Part shown: piece by piece, positions 14,568 to 22,193 of the stretch
Numbering within the stretch: the stretch's first letter is position 1
Layout of the letters: each line of letters starts with the position of its first letter
NCBI GenBank assembly: GCA_040220455.1
Contig: JAVJUS010000051.1
Coordinates: 1 to 31,520, forward strand
Length of the DNA: 31,520 nucleotides
Direction: 5' to 3'
Source of the DNA: JAVJUS01 sp040220455
Lineage (GTDB): Bacteria > Pseudomonadota > Alphaproteobacteria > DSM-16000 > Inquilinaceae
Translations under genes and position numbers: made by a program
Notes under the pieces: generated by a model
Told to the model about the DNA's origin: nothing
Databases searched by the model: none
What the model saw: only the letters and a program-made list of their open reading frames with translations

Positions 14568-16097
14568 CTACTCCGCCGCCGTGGCCGGGGCGGGGGTCGG
14601 GGCGTCGCCGTGGCGGAGCGGGCGGACGCGGTCGAACTGGGCGAAGATGTGCTCGGCCCAGTGGCCGATGTCGTACTTGCACACGTTCTCGTACATTGCC
14701 GCCATGCGGGTGCGCTGCTCGGCCGGGTCCATGGCCAGAGCCGCGTCGATCGACTCCGCCAGGGAGTCCGAGACATAGGGGTTGGTCGGCACCGCGTGCT
14801 GGAGCTCCGCCGCCACGCCGGTGAACTCCGAGAGCACGAGCACGCCGCCCTCGCCCTTGTGGGAGGCGATGTACTCCTTGGCCACCAGGTTCAGGCCGTC
14901 GCGCAGCGGCGTCGTCCAGCAGATGTCTGCCGCCCGGAAGTAGCAGACCAGCTCGTCGAACGGGATCGGCGTCGAGAAGTGCATGATCGGGCCCCAGTCC
15001 AGCGTGGCGTAGCGCCCGTGGATGCTGCCGACCATGCGGTCGATCTCCTCCTGGGTCTCGCGGTAGACGGTCATGTTCTGGTTGGCCTGGACCGAGGTCA
15101 CCATCAGCTTGACCTTGCCGCGCAGCTCCGGCCGGCGGTCGAGCAGCCGGTCATAGGCGTCGAGCAGCTCCGCCGTGCCCTTGGTGTAGTCGGTGCGCCC
15201 GACCGACAGGATCAGCGTCTGGTCCTCGCCGATCTCGCGACGGATCTTGGCGATCCGCTCGGCGGCCTCCGGGCTCGTCAGGTGGCGGTCGATCAGGTCC
15301 GGGTTGGTGCCGACCGGGAAGGCGTCGATCAGGATGCGCCGGCCGTCGTGGGCGATCACCTCGGCCATCTCCGGCTCGCTGAGCGCCGTGCCGACCGGGC
15401 TCAGCGTGTCCTCGACCGCGACCGTCGACTCGATCTCCACCTGGCGCAGCGCCCGGGCGACGCCGACGAAGTTCTGGGCGTAGCGCGGGATGTGGAAGCC
15501 GACCATGTCGCAGGCCAGCAGGCTGTCCACGATCTCCTCGCGCCAGGGCAGGATGTTGAAGACGTCCGCCGCCGGGAACGGCGTGTGGTGGAAGAAGGCG
15601 ATCTTGGCGTTCGGCTTGATCTCCCGGATCATCGCCGGGCAGAGCCACAGATTGTAGTCGTGGATCCAGATCAGCGCGTCGTCCTCGGCCTCCTCGCACG
15701 CCGCCTCGGCGAAGCGCCGGTTGACCTCGCGGAAGGTCTCCCAGTCGACGGCGTCATAGTTGAAGTTCTGCGGGAAGGAATGAAGGATCGGCCACAGCGC
15801 CTCCTTCGAGGTCACGTGGTAGAACTGTGTGACCTGCTCCTTGGTCAGGCCGAGCCGGCTGACCGTGTAGTCGCCGTGGCTGTCGGAAATCTCGACGCGG
15901 CGCTCGAAGTCCGGGTTGTCCGGGTCCTCGGCCTCCTTCCAGGCGACCCAGGAGCCGTGGTCGACCGAGCCGAAGAAGCTCTTGAGCGACGGCACGATGC
16001 CGTTCGGGCTCTTGTTCTCGCGGAACTCGGTCCGGCCGTCGACGACGACCTCCTCGTAGGGCTGGCGGTGATAGACGATCACCAGGCTCGATTTCAT
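14568..16097 (-). CDS. ggpS: GT20 glycosyltransferase, probable glucosylglycerol-phosphate synthase
   Basis: 509 residues. It belongs to GT20 with trehalose-phosphate synthases, but its N-terminus is LVIVYHRQPYEEV and KSPNGIVPSLKSFF, as I recall for cyanobacterial GgpS, rather than the LVVVSNR start of OtsA. Other GgpS-like blocks are LWPILHSFPQNFNYD (101-115), NRRFAEAACEEAEDDAL, AKIAFFHHTPFPAADVFNIL (164-183) and FHIPRYAQNF. The catalytic C-terminal part has SVGRTDYTKG (298-307) and PLRDGLNLVAKEY (397-409). GgpS joins ADP-glucose and glycerol-3-phosphate to glucosylglycerol-phosphate. The preceding genes in the operon encode a HAD-IIB phosphatase (four bases away) and glycerol-3-phosphate dehydrogenase, the other activities needed. 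A generic annotation would call this OtsA; the context argues against that. Confidence 0.82.
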   Translation of the reverse strand: MKSSLVIVYHRQPYEEVVVDGRTEFRENKSPNGIVPSLKSFFGSVDHGSWVAWKEAEDPDNPDFERRVEISDSHGDYTVSRLGLTKEQVTQFYHVTSKEALWPILHSFPQNFNYDAVDWETFREVNRRFAEAACEEAEDDALIWIHDYNLWLCPAMIREIKPNAKIAFFHHTPFPAADVFNILPWREEIVDSLLACDMVGFHIPRYAQNFVGVARALRQVEIESTVAVEDTLSPVGTALSEPEMAEVIAHDGRRILIDAFPVGTNPDLIDRHLTSPEAAERIAKIRREIGEDQTLILSVGRTDYTKGTAELLDAYDRLLDRRPELRGKVKLMVTSVQANQNMTVYRETQEEIDRMVGSIHGRYATLDWGPIMHFSTPIPFDELVCYFRAADICWTTPLRDGLNLVAKEYIASHKGEGGVLVLSEFTGVAAELQHAVPTNPYVSDSLAESIDAALAMDPAEQRTRMAAMYENVCKYDIGHWAEHIFAQFDRVRPLRHGDAPTPAPATAAE

Positions 16098-16101
16098 GCC
16101 G

Positions 16102-16893
16102 TCAGTCCTCCAGGGTCTTGCCGAAGCGGCGGATGGCGTCGGCGATGCCGGCGCAGCCGGGATGGGGGCTCCTGTGCACGCGGGGCCGGTCGCCCAGGCG
16201 CTCGAGCAGCGCGGGCTCCGAGTTGCCGACGGCGACGCCGTCGAGCCCGGTCTCGAACAGCGACAGGTCGTTGAGGGTGTCGCCCGCGACGATCACCGCG
16301 CCGGGGTCGAGCGCCAGCGCGTCGAGGAAGCGCAGCAGCGTCGGCCCCTTGGCGACGCCGCGGGGCATCACGTCGAGGAAGGTGCCGGCCGACAGGATGA
16401 CGTCGAAGCCGGCCGCCTCCACGGCGGAGACCGTCTCGGGCCGCAGGGCGTCGGGATCGTAGTAGTAGCTGACCCGGCAGCCGCCGACGACGGGCTGCGG
16501 CCGGAGGCCCGGCGCGCCGTCGAGCATCGCCTTGATGCGGCCCTCGGAGTCGCCCCAGGCCCGCTCGATCGGCTCCTGCACCGCCGCGACCGGCGCGTGG
16601 GTCGCGCCGTGGACCACCGTCGTGCCGACGTCGCCGATGACGTAGTCGGGCGCCGGCACGCGGCCGTCGGCGGTCAGGTCGCCCACGAAGGCGAGATCGC
16701 GGCCGGTCACGAAGACCAGCAGCAGCCGCTCCCGCCAGGCCTTGAGGTAGTCGTAGAGGCGGTCGCGCTGGGCGTCGTCGCCGCCCAGGAACGTGCCGTC
16801 CAGGTCGGTCGCGAGGATCAGGCGGGGGGGCGCGGCCGTGCGCGCTCGCGTCGGCGCGGCAGGCGCGCCGGCATCGGCAGTCCGGTCGGGCAT
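16102..16893 (-). CDS. HAD-IIB phosphatase, probable glucosylglycerol-phosphate phosphatase
   Basis: 263 residues from the ATG at 16893; an upstream ATG at 16962 would add a basic 23-residue tail starting seven bases from the gpsA stop. HAD motif I is LATDLDGTFLGG with Asp30 and Asp32; motif II is VFVTGRD (61-67); Lys182 serves motif III; motif IV is GDTLNDLSLF (204-213). The cap, including YYYDPDAL, places it with sucrose-phosphate and mannosylglycerate-phosphate phosphatases. It ends four bases before the synthase start, so translation is likely coupled. In gammaproteobacteria such as Pseudomonas a phosphatase domain of this kind is fused in front of GgpS, the same order as here. Its substrate is therefore probably glucosylglycerol-phosphate; trehalose-phosphate is the alternative. 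Confidence 0.82.
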   Translation of the reverse strand: MPDRTADAGAPAAPTRARTAAPPRLILATDLDGTFLGGDDAQRDRLYDYLKAWRERLLLVFVTGRDLAFVGDLTADGRVPAPDYVIGDVGTTVVHGATHAPVAAVQEPIERAWGDSEGRIKAMLDGAPGLRPQPVVGGCRVSYYYDPDALRPETVSAVEAAGFDVILSAGTFLDVMPRGVAKGPTLLRFLDALALDPGAVIVAGDTLNDLSLFETGLDGVAVGNSEPALLERLGDRPRVHRSPHPGCAGIADAIRRFGKTLED

Positions 16894-16968
16894 TGTCCGA
16901 TTGTCGTGGTTGGGGGGAAGGGCGGGGGGAACGGCGCGGCGCCGTCGGGCGCGCGCCGGCAAACGGGA

Positions 16969-18072
16969 TCAGGGCGCGGGAATGGGCGCCTCGTCGGGCT
17001 CGATCACGACGTGGTCGAGCTCGGCCGGCTCGGCCCTCAGGGGGCGGCCGGTCAGGGCCTCGACCGCCTGCTCGACGGACAGGCCGCCATTGACGACGGC
17101 GTGCACGGTCTCGGCGATCGGCATCTCCACGCCATGATGGCGGGCGAGCTCGACCACCTGGGCGGCGTTGGCCGCGCCCTCCACCGTGCCGCCGGCGGCC
17201 AGCGCCTCGGCGAGCGGCGTGCCGCGGCCGAGCGCGACGCCGAAGGCCATGTTGCGGCTCTGGGTCGAGCCGCAGGTCAGGACCAGGTCGCCCAGGCCGG
17301 CGAGGCCGGTCATCGTCTCCGGCCGGGCGCCCAGGGCCGCGCCCAGGCGCGTGATCTCCGACAGGCCGCGTGTGATCAGCGCCGCCTTGGTGTTGGCGCC
17401 GAAGCCCAGCCCCTCGGCGACGCCGCAGGCGATGGCGATGACGTTCTTGACCGTGCCGCCGATCTCCACCCCCGCCACGTCGTCGGTCAGGTAGGGGCGG
17501 AACGACGGGTTCGACAAAGCCAGCGCCAGCATCGCGCCAAGGCTGCGGTCCGGGCCGTGATGGGCGTCGGCGGCGTCGTCGACGGCGAGCGCGACCGCGG
17601 TCGGCTGGCCCTCGGCGACATCGGCGGCGAAGCTGGGCCCGGACAGCACGGCGAGCGGGCGGCCGGGCAGCTCCTCGGCCACCACCTCGACCATCGTCTT
17701 GTCGGTGGCCGCCTCGATGCCCTTGGCGCAGATCACGACCGGCAAGTCCGGCGCCGCATGGGCGGCCGCCAGGCGCGCCACGCGGCGCACCGCCTGGGAC
17801 GGCACGGCCAGCAGCACGGCATCGGCGCCGACGATCGCGGCGGCCGGGTCGTCGCTCGCCCGGATCTCCGGATCCAGCGCGATGCCCGGCAGGGCTCTCG
17901 GATGGCAGTGGTCGCGATTGATCGCCTCGACCACGGCCGCGTCGCGGGCCCAGAGCGTGACCTGCGAGCCGGCGCGGCCGGCGGCGACGGCCAGCGCCGT
18001 GCCCCAGGCGCCGCCGCCGAGCACGCCGATGCGTGCCGGGCGGGGGGATGTCTCGGTCGTCGAATCCGGCAT
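16969..18072 (-). CDS. gpsA: glycerol-3-phosphate dehydrogenase [NAD(P)+]
   Basis: 367 residues from the ATG at 18072 (GGGAG lies upstream); the frame could begin at 18150 but the extra residues lack a family match. The Rossmann motif is IGVLGGGAWGTALA (15-28). Further GpsA blocks are LLAVPSQAVRRV, ICAKGIEAAT with the catalytic Lys, VLSGPSFAADVA, VEIGGTVKNVIAIACGVAEGLGFGANTKAALITRGL and GLAGLGDLVLTCGS. It reduces dihydroxyacetone phosphate to sn-glycerol-3-phosphate. In many alphaproteobacteria gpsA sits near tsaD; here it is first in an operon with a sugar-phosphate phosphatase and GgpS-like synthase, suggesting a dedicated supply of acceptor for glucosylglycerol. Whether this is the only gpsA of the genome cannot be told. 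It is slightly longer than usual because of an insertion after VALAVDDAAD. Confidence 0.93.
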   Translation of the reverse strand: MPDSTTETSPRPARIGVLGGGAWGTALAVAAGRAGSQVTLWARDAAVVEAINRDHCHPRALPGIALDPEIRASDDPAAAIVGADAVLLAVPSQAVRRVARLAAAHAAPDLPVVICAKGIEAATDKTMVEVVAEELPGRPLAVLSGPSFAADVAEGQPTAVALAVDDAADAHHGPDRSLGAMLALALSNPSFRPYLTDDVAGVEIGGTVKNVIAIACGVAEGLGFGANTKAALITRGLSEITRLGAALGARPETMTGLAGLGDLVLTCGSTQSRNMAFGVALGRGTPLAEALAAGGTVEGAANAAQVVELARHHGVEMPIAETVHAVVNGGLSVEQAVEALTGRPLRAEPAELDHVVIEPDEAPIPAP

Positions 18073-18395
18073 GGTTGCGAACTCCCGCAGCGGTTTTCGA
18101 CAGCAGGGATCGGCGCCGGGCGCACGATCCTTCGGCCGCACACGGTTCACGCCAGCAGGCCCGGAGGGAAAGGGGGAGGGCCGTCACGTGCAAGGCGCGA
18201 TCACCAGCCGGTCCCGGCCGGCGGCATGCGGTGCGACGGCCGCGCGATCTTTCGCTGAGCGGCGCGTCCGGTCGCTTTCACGACGTAACGGAGTCAGGAT
18301 ATGGGGCGATCCTGCCACATTTCAACGGTCGATTTGTTGCGCTGCGGAATCGCGGCCCGGTCGAAGCCGCGCAGGGTGGCGCGATAAACGGCATT

Positions 18396-18421
18396 GAACG
18401 AACTTAAAATAGTTTTCGTTC
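18396..18421. promoter_or_regulatory. inverted repeat in AT-rich divergent control region
   Basis: GAACGAA (18396-18402) and TTCGTTC (18415-18421) are perfect arms, with AACT/AGTT inside them. They lie in an unusually AT-rich stretch (about 18385-18505) between gpsA (minus, start 18072) and the cupin gene (plus, start 18519). The symmetry suits a dimeric regulator. The rest of the 446-base gap, 18073-18385, is GC-rich with no gene or structure that I can support. Confidence 0.5.
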
Positions 18422-18518
18422 TAATTTGAAAGATTTTATGCGATAGTAAATGCGCAAATTTCTCGTAGTGATAGAGTTCACTTGCACGTTCAAGATTTTC
18501 CAACGCAAGGAGCTCGTC

Positions 18519-19091
18519 ATGTTCGACCTGGATCGCTTCGTCGCGGACTGCCGTTCCGCGCTCGTCGAGAGCTCGCCGCGTCACGCCGTTCAGGAGGTCA
18601 TGCATCGCGCCATGGCCGACCGGGCCGGCGTCACCCGTGCCCTGGGCACGCCCGAGCGGGCGGGGATGACCCCGCTGCACCATTCCCCGGAGCTGACGAT
18701 CCTGCACGTGGTGTGGGGGCCGCGCATGGTCATGTACGCCCACGACCATGCCATGTGGGGCGTCAGCGGCCTGATCGACGGGCGGGAGGACAACATCCTC
18801 TGGCGCCGTGTCGCCGACGATCCGGCGGGCCATATCGAGGCGCGCGGCGTCAAGGCCCTGTCCTCCGGCGACGTTCTCAGCCTGGGTCCGGACGCCATCC
18901 ATTCGGTGATCAACCCGCTGCAGCGGCTGACCGGCTCGATTCACATCTATGGCGGCGACTTCTTCTCGCGCCACAGCAGCGAGTGGCATCCCGACGACCT
19001 GGCCGAGCGGCCCTTCGACATCGAACGCGCCAAGGCCCAGTTCGCCGAGGCCAACGCGGCGATGGAGACCCGGGTGCTCGAGCCCGCCTGA
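18519..19091 (+). CDS. cupin-fold, cysteine dioxygenase-like metal protein
   Basis: 190 residues from the ATG at 18519, with AAGGAG upstream at 18507-18512; an ATG at 18450 has no ribosome binding site. After a helical N-terminus (1-45) the double-stranded beta-helix begins. Cupin motif 1 is seen as MYAHDHAMWGVSGLIDG with His75 and His77. Motif 2 is GDVLSLGPDAIHSVIN (117-132) with His128 and the conserved Pro and Asn. This is the pattern of the predicted metal-dependent beta-helix enzymes in COG5553, related to cysteine dioxygenase. The reaction is unknown; oxidation of a thiol or a small organic acid is possible. It has its own AT-rich promoter region and is followed by a strong terminator at 19198-19233, so it is probably monocistronic. 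Confidence 0.78.
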   Translation: MFDLDRFVADCRSALVESSPRHAVQEVMHRAMADRAGVTRALGTPERAGMTPLHHSPELTILHVVWGPRMVMYAHDHAMWGVSGLIDGREDNILWRRVADDPAGHIEARGVKALSSGDVLSLGPDAIHSVINPLQRLTGSIHIYGGDFFSRHSSEWHPDDLAERPFDIERAKAQFAEANAAMETRVLEPA

Positions 19092-19197
19092 TCCGCCGCC
19101 CCGGCGGCGGGGCCGCGATCCCCCGCCGCCGCGGGTTCCCTCCCGTGACGACGATCGCGACGGCTGTCCTTCCCGTCTCCATTGACGATCCTGCCTC

Positions 19198-19233
19198 GGC
19201 CGGCCGGAACGCTTCTCCGGCCGGCCCCTTTTT
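19198..19233 (+). terminator. rho-independent terminator after the cupin gene
   Basis: GGCCGGCCGGA (19198-19208) pairs perfectly with TCCGGCCGGCC (19216-19226) over a 7-base loop, followed by CCTTTTT (19227-19233). This is the clearest intrinsic terminator in the window. It lies in the 310-base gap 19092-19401, which otherwise shows no gene. Confidence 0.88.
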
Positions 19234-19401
19234 CTGGGCCGAGGCGGCCGATTTCCCGGGCGGCGGGTCGCATCACGTTGCCGTGAAGCCGGCCGGCCGG
19301 TCGGCGACGAAGTCCCGGGCGCCATGGAATGATCCTGCCCATGTCCGGAGCTGCCGGCGCGACGCGCATGGCGGCCGGGCACGGACCAAGGGAGGACGAC
19401 A

Positions 19402-19779
19402 ATGGGCGAGACCGGTACGGTGCTGTGGAACGAGCTTTCGACCACCGATCCCGAGGCGGCGCGGCGCTTCTACGCCGCGGTGCTCGGGTGGGCCTACGAG
19501 GAAATGGCCGGCCCTGACGGCCCCTACACGATCTGCAAGGCGGGCGAGGCGATGGCCGGCGGGCTGATGAAGACGCCGGCGGCCGAGATGCCGTCGAAAT
19601 GGGTCCCCTATTTCCAGGTGGCCGACGTCGACGCCACGGCCCGGGCGATCGAGCAGGCCGGCGGGCGTATCCTCTTCCCGGCGATGGATGTCGAGAATGT
19701 CGGCCGCATGGTCTGGGCCGCCGACCCGACCGGCGCGACCATCGCCTTCATGACGCCGTTCGCGATGCCGGAGGGCTGA
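19402..19779 (+). CDS. VOC (glyoxalase/bleomycin-resistance fold) protein
   Basis: 125 residues from an ATG preceded by GGGAGG at 19391-19396. One glyoxalase-like domain is seen: TVLWNELSTTDPEAARRFYAAVLGW at the start, PYTICKAGEAMAGGLM, then KWVPYFQVADVDATARAIEQAGGRIL and GRMVWAADPTGATIAFMTP. It resembles the short half-domain of the CFP30B/27-kDa-antigen group of VOC proteins, which may dimerise to form the metal site. The substrate is not predictable; this group includes hydroxylases, epimerases and drug-binding proteins. It lies between a terminator and a stem-loop, so it is probably a single-gene unit. Confidence 0.88.
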   Translation: MGETGTVLWNELSTTDPEAARRFYAAVLGWAYEEMAGPDGPYTICKAGEAMAGGLMKTPAAEMPSKWVPYFQVADVDATARAIEQAGGRILFPAMDVENVGRMVWAADPTGATIAFMTPFAMPEG

Positions 19780-19794
19780 CCCGGCGCGGCAGGG

Positions 19795-19820
19795 CGGCCG
19801 GGTGGGGGGCCGCCCGGCCG
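19795..19820 (+). terminator. stem-loop after the VOC gene
   Basis: CGGCCGGG (19795-19802) and CCCGGCCG (19813-19820) pair with a 10-base G-rich loop, 16 bases after the stop. No T-tract follows. Confidence 0.4.
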
Positions 19821-19848
19821 GTCCGACCGGTACTCCGGGGCGATGAAC

Positions 19849-19904
19849 ATGGTTAATACTACACGATATCGTCAGCGATGTTTTCCTTTTGGGTTATTCA
19901 AAAG
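19849..19904. promoter_or_regulatory. AT-rich leader with CtrA-like half-site and inverted repeat
   Basis: ATGGTTAA at 19849-19856 is the reverse complement of TTAACCAT, a CtrA half-site sequence known from alphaproteobacteria. CTTTTG (19886-19891) and CAAAAG (19899-19904) form a perfect inverted repeat around GGTTATT. The AT-rich stretch continues to about 20010 and precedes a 69-residue orphan gene. Single half-sites occur by chance, so the regulator is only a suggestion. Confidence 0.3.
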
Positions 19905-20048
19905 AAACCCGAATCACGGCCATTTTGATCAGCACGACGCTCCCGACGATACAAGTCATGTCTTCTAAAGAGCCATGCGTCGTTAAGATTTGGTCAGGAA
20001 TAGGCGCTTCACTCTGGCGTCATCGCATCCGTGCCCAGGAGAGCCCCG

Positions 20049-20258
20049 ATGGCCGTTACCGTCAGCACCCTTCTCCCCCTTCATGACGCCGCCTCGACCC
20101 GCCAGGCCGGCGAGGTCGTCAGCGCCATGATGGAGGCCGGATCGGCCGTGGGTGCCCTTCCGATGACCCTTGGCGGCCGTCGCTACCTCGCCGTTCTGGC
20201 CGAGGAGGACGCCACAGCGGCCGAGCGGCCGCCGCGGCGGGTCGCCCACGCCGCCTGA
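20049..20258 (+). CDS. small hypothetical protein (69 residues)
   Basis: The ATG at 20049 follows a good CAGGAGAG at 20036-20043; an in-frame GTG at 20031 would overlap that site. The product MAVTVSTLLPLHDAASTRQA continues through a region that could form a small alpha/beta unit (GALPMTLGGRRYLAVLAEED) and ends in a basic, Ala/Pro-rich tail. No signal peptide, Cys or known motif is visible, and I do not recognise a family. The strong ribosome binding site and a distinct AT-rich upstream region support a real gene. Confidence 0.6.
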   Translation: MAVTVSTLLPLHDAASTRQAGEVVSAMMEAGSAVGALPMTLGGRRYLAVLAEEDATAAERPPRRVAHAA

Positions 20259-20324
20259 CGCCGGCGGCGCGTCGGCCGGCCGCCCGGGCTTGCCGCGACG
20301 GGCGGGGCGCTCCATTCTCCGGCG

Positions 20325-21119
20325 ATGCCTCGCGAAACCGCTCCCGGCCCCCGTCGCCGGACCTCCGCCGCCGATTCCGTCGCTCCCGACGCAGCCGCCG
20401 GCTCGACACCGGGAACCGGCGGATGGTCGGGCGGGCCCGTGGATGTCTGGATCTTCGATCTGGACAACACCCTGTATCCGGCGTCGTCGAACCTCTTCCC
20501 CCAGGTCAGCGCGCGCATGGCGGCCTTCATCGCCGAGACCTTCGCGCTGCCGCACGACGAGGCGCGGGCCCTGCAGAAGCGCTATTTCCGGGAATACGGC
20601 ACGACCATGCGCGGGCTGATGTCCAACCATGCGGTCGACCCGCACGCCTTCCTCGCCTACGTCCACGACATCGATGTCAGCGTGCTGCCCGCTGCTACGG
20701 CGCTCGACCGCGCGCTCGACCGGCTGGACGGGCGCAAGCTGGTCTACACCAACGGCTCGGCCGATCACGCGGCCCGGGTGCTCGACCGGCTGGGCGTCGC
20801 CCGGCACTTCGAGGCGTGCTTCGACATCGTCGCGGCCGAGTTCGACCCGAAGCCGGACCGCGGGGCCTATCGCCGCATGCTGGCGCGCCACGGCATCGAG
20901 CCGACCCGCGCGGTGATGGTCGAGGACATGGCCGTCAACCTGGAACCCGCGCACGAGCTGGGCATGACCACGGTGCTGGTGCGCGGCGATGGCGGCGAGA
21001 CGGTCGCCGACGGGCCCGGCGCGGACGAATCGGCGGACGCGCCGGCCCATGTCCATCACGTCACCGACGACCTGCCGTCCTGGCTGGCCACCATCGCCGA
21101 CGCTCTGCCGCGGCGCTGA
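20325..21119 (+). CDS. HAD-superfamily hydrolase, pyrimidine 5'-nucleotidase (SDT1/PhoPP) type
   Basis: 264 residues from the ATG at 20325. The first 38 residues are disordered and Pro/Ala/Arg-rich, and a GTG at 20439 gives the usual compact start, so the true start is open. HAD motif I is WIFDLDNTLYP with Asp45 and Asp47, followed by SSNLFPQVSARM, which is characteristic of this branch. Motif II is KLVYTNGSADHA, the motif III Lys is in EFDPKPD, and motif IV is VMVEDMAVNLEPAHELGMTTVLV. Related yeast enzymes dephosphorylate UMP/CMP. In alphaproteobacteria this gene is regularly found next to dapD, as here, although a link with lysine synthesis is not established. Confidence 0.88.
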   Translation: MPRETAPGPRRRTSAADSVAPDAAAGSTPGTGGWSGGPVDVWIFDLDNTLYPASSNLFPQVSARMAAFIAETFALPHDEARALQKRYFREYGTTMRGLMSNHAVDPHAFLAYVHDIDVSVLPAATALDRALDRLDGRKLVYTNGSADHAARVLDRLGVARHFEACFDIVAAEFDPKPDRGAYRRMLARHGIEPTRAVMVEDMAVNLEPAHELGMTTVLVRGDGGETVADGPGADESADAPAHVHHVTDDLPSWLATIADALPRR

Positions 21120-21168
21120 GCGGCGGTCGCGGGCCCGGCGACACCGGAGCCCGGGCGCGTGGCGCGCG

Positions 21169-21197
21169 TTGACAGGGGCGCGCCGGCCTCGCAAGGT
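21169..21197 (+). promoter_or_regulatory. candidate sigma-70-type promoter of dapD
   Basis: TTGACA (21169-21174) is followed after 17 bases by CAAGGT (21192-21197), about 80 bases upstream of dapD. The -35 is perfect and the -10 is of the degenerate GC-tolerant kind seen in alphaproteobacteria. Confidence 0.5.
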
Positions 21198-21276
21198 CCC
21201 GCTTCCGCGCCGGCGCGACCCGCCACGGCGCGATCGCCGACAGATCGACACGCCCCGCATCCGGACCGACACGACC

Positions 21277-22119
21277 ATGACCGACACCGCCCTGATCGAG
21301 ACCATCGAGACCGCCTGGGACTCCCGGGACAGCTTGAGCCCGGAGACCGGCGGCGAGGTGCGTGACGCGGTGGAGACGGCGCTGGCCGGGCTCGACGACG
21401 GCACCTACCGCGTCGCCGAGAAGGGGCCGGACGGCTGGACCGTGAACGCCTGGCTCAAGCAGGCGGTGCTGCTGTCCTTCCGGCTCAACCCCATGACCGT
21501 GGTCTCCGGCGGGCCCGGGGGCAGCGTCTGGTGGGACAAGGTGCCGTCGAAATTCGCCGGCTGGACCGACGCCGATTTTCGGGAAGCCGGCTTCCGCGCG
21601 GTGCCCGACGTCGTGGTGCGGCGCTCGGCCTATGTGGCGCCGGACGTGGTGCTGATGCCGTCCTTCGTGAATGTCGGCGCGTATATCGACGGCGGCACGA
21701 TGATCGACACCTGGGCCACCGTCGGCTCCTGCGCCCAGATCGGCCGGAACGTGCACCTCTCCGGCGGGGCGGGCATCGGTGGCGTGCTGGAGCCGCTGCA
21801 GGCCGGCCCGGTCATCATCGAGGACGGCTGCTTCATCGGCGCGCGCTCCGAGGTGGTCGAGGGCGTGATCGTCGAGGAGGGGGCGGTCCTGTCCATGGGC
21901 GTCTTCATCGGCGCCTCGACCAAGATCGTCGACCGGGAGACCGGCGAGGTGCTGACCGGCCGGGTGCCGCGCAACGCGGTCGTCGTGCCCGGCAGCCTGC
22001 CCGGCAAGCCGTTGCCGGACGGCTCGCCCGGCCCCAATCTCTACTGCGCGGTGATCGTCAAGCGCGTCGACGACAAGACGCGGGCGCGCACCTCGATCAA
22101 CGAGCTCTTGCGCACCTGA
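21277..22119 (+). CDS. dapD: 2,3,4,5-tetrahydropyridine-2,6-dicarboxylate N-succinyltransferase
   Basis: 280 residues from the ATG at 21277; the open frame extends upstream but the family N-terminus is MTDTALIETIETAWDSRD. The N-terminal helical domain is followed by a left-handed parallel beta-helix of hexapeptide repeats (about 100-250), for example YVAPDVVLMPSFVNVGAYID and MIDTWATVGSCAQIGRNVHL, then GGVLEPLQAGPVIIEDGCFI. KPLPDGSPGPNLYCAVIVKRVDDKTR is the C-terminal block. It transfers succinyl from succinyl-CoA to tetrahydrodipicolinate in the succinylase route to meso-diaminopimelate and lysine, acting as a cytosolic trimer. dapE follows 74 bases downstream, giving two steps of the same pathway. 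Confidence 0.96.
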   Translation: MTDTALIETIETAWDSRDSLSPETGGEVRDAVETALAGLDDGTYRVAEKGPDGWTVNAWLKQAVLLSFRLNPMTVVSGGPGGSVWWDKVPSKFAGWTDADFREAGFRAVPDVVVRRSAYVAPDVVLMPSFVNVGAYIDGGTMIDTWATVGSCAQIGRNVHLSGGAGIGGVLEPLQAGPVIIEDGCFIGARSEVVEGVIVEEGAVLSMGVFIGASTKIVDRETGEVLTGRVPRNAVVVPGSLPGKPLPDGSPGPNLYCAVIVKRVDDKTRARTSINELLRT

Positions 22120-22193
22120 GCCGGGGCGCCGTCCGGCGACCCGGGCGCGCGGCCCGCCGACCGGGCGCGCTTCGATACGAACGAGACGACCGA

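Noticed and set aside
14568..16097. Trehalose-6-phosphate synthase (OtsA) as the name of the GT20 gene
   Set aside because: The N-terminal motif and neighbouring gpsA and HAD-IIB genes fit glucosylglycerol-phosphate synthase better; OtsA remains the alternative if acceptor tests disagree.
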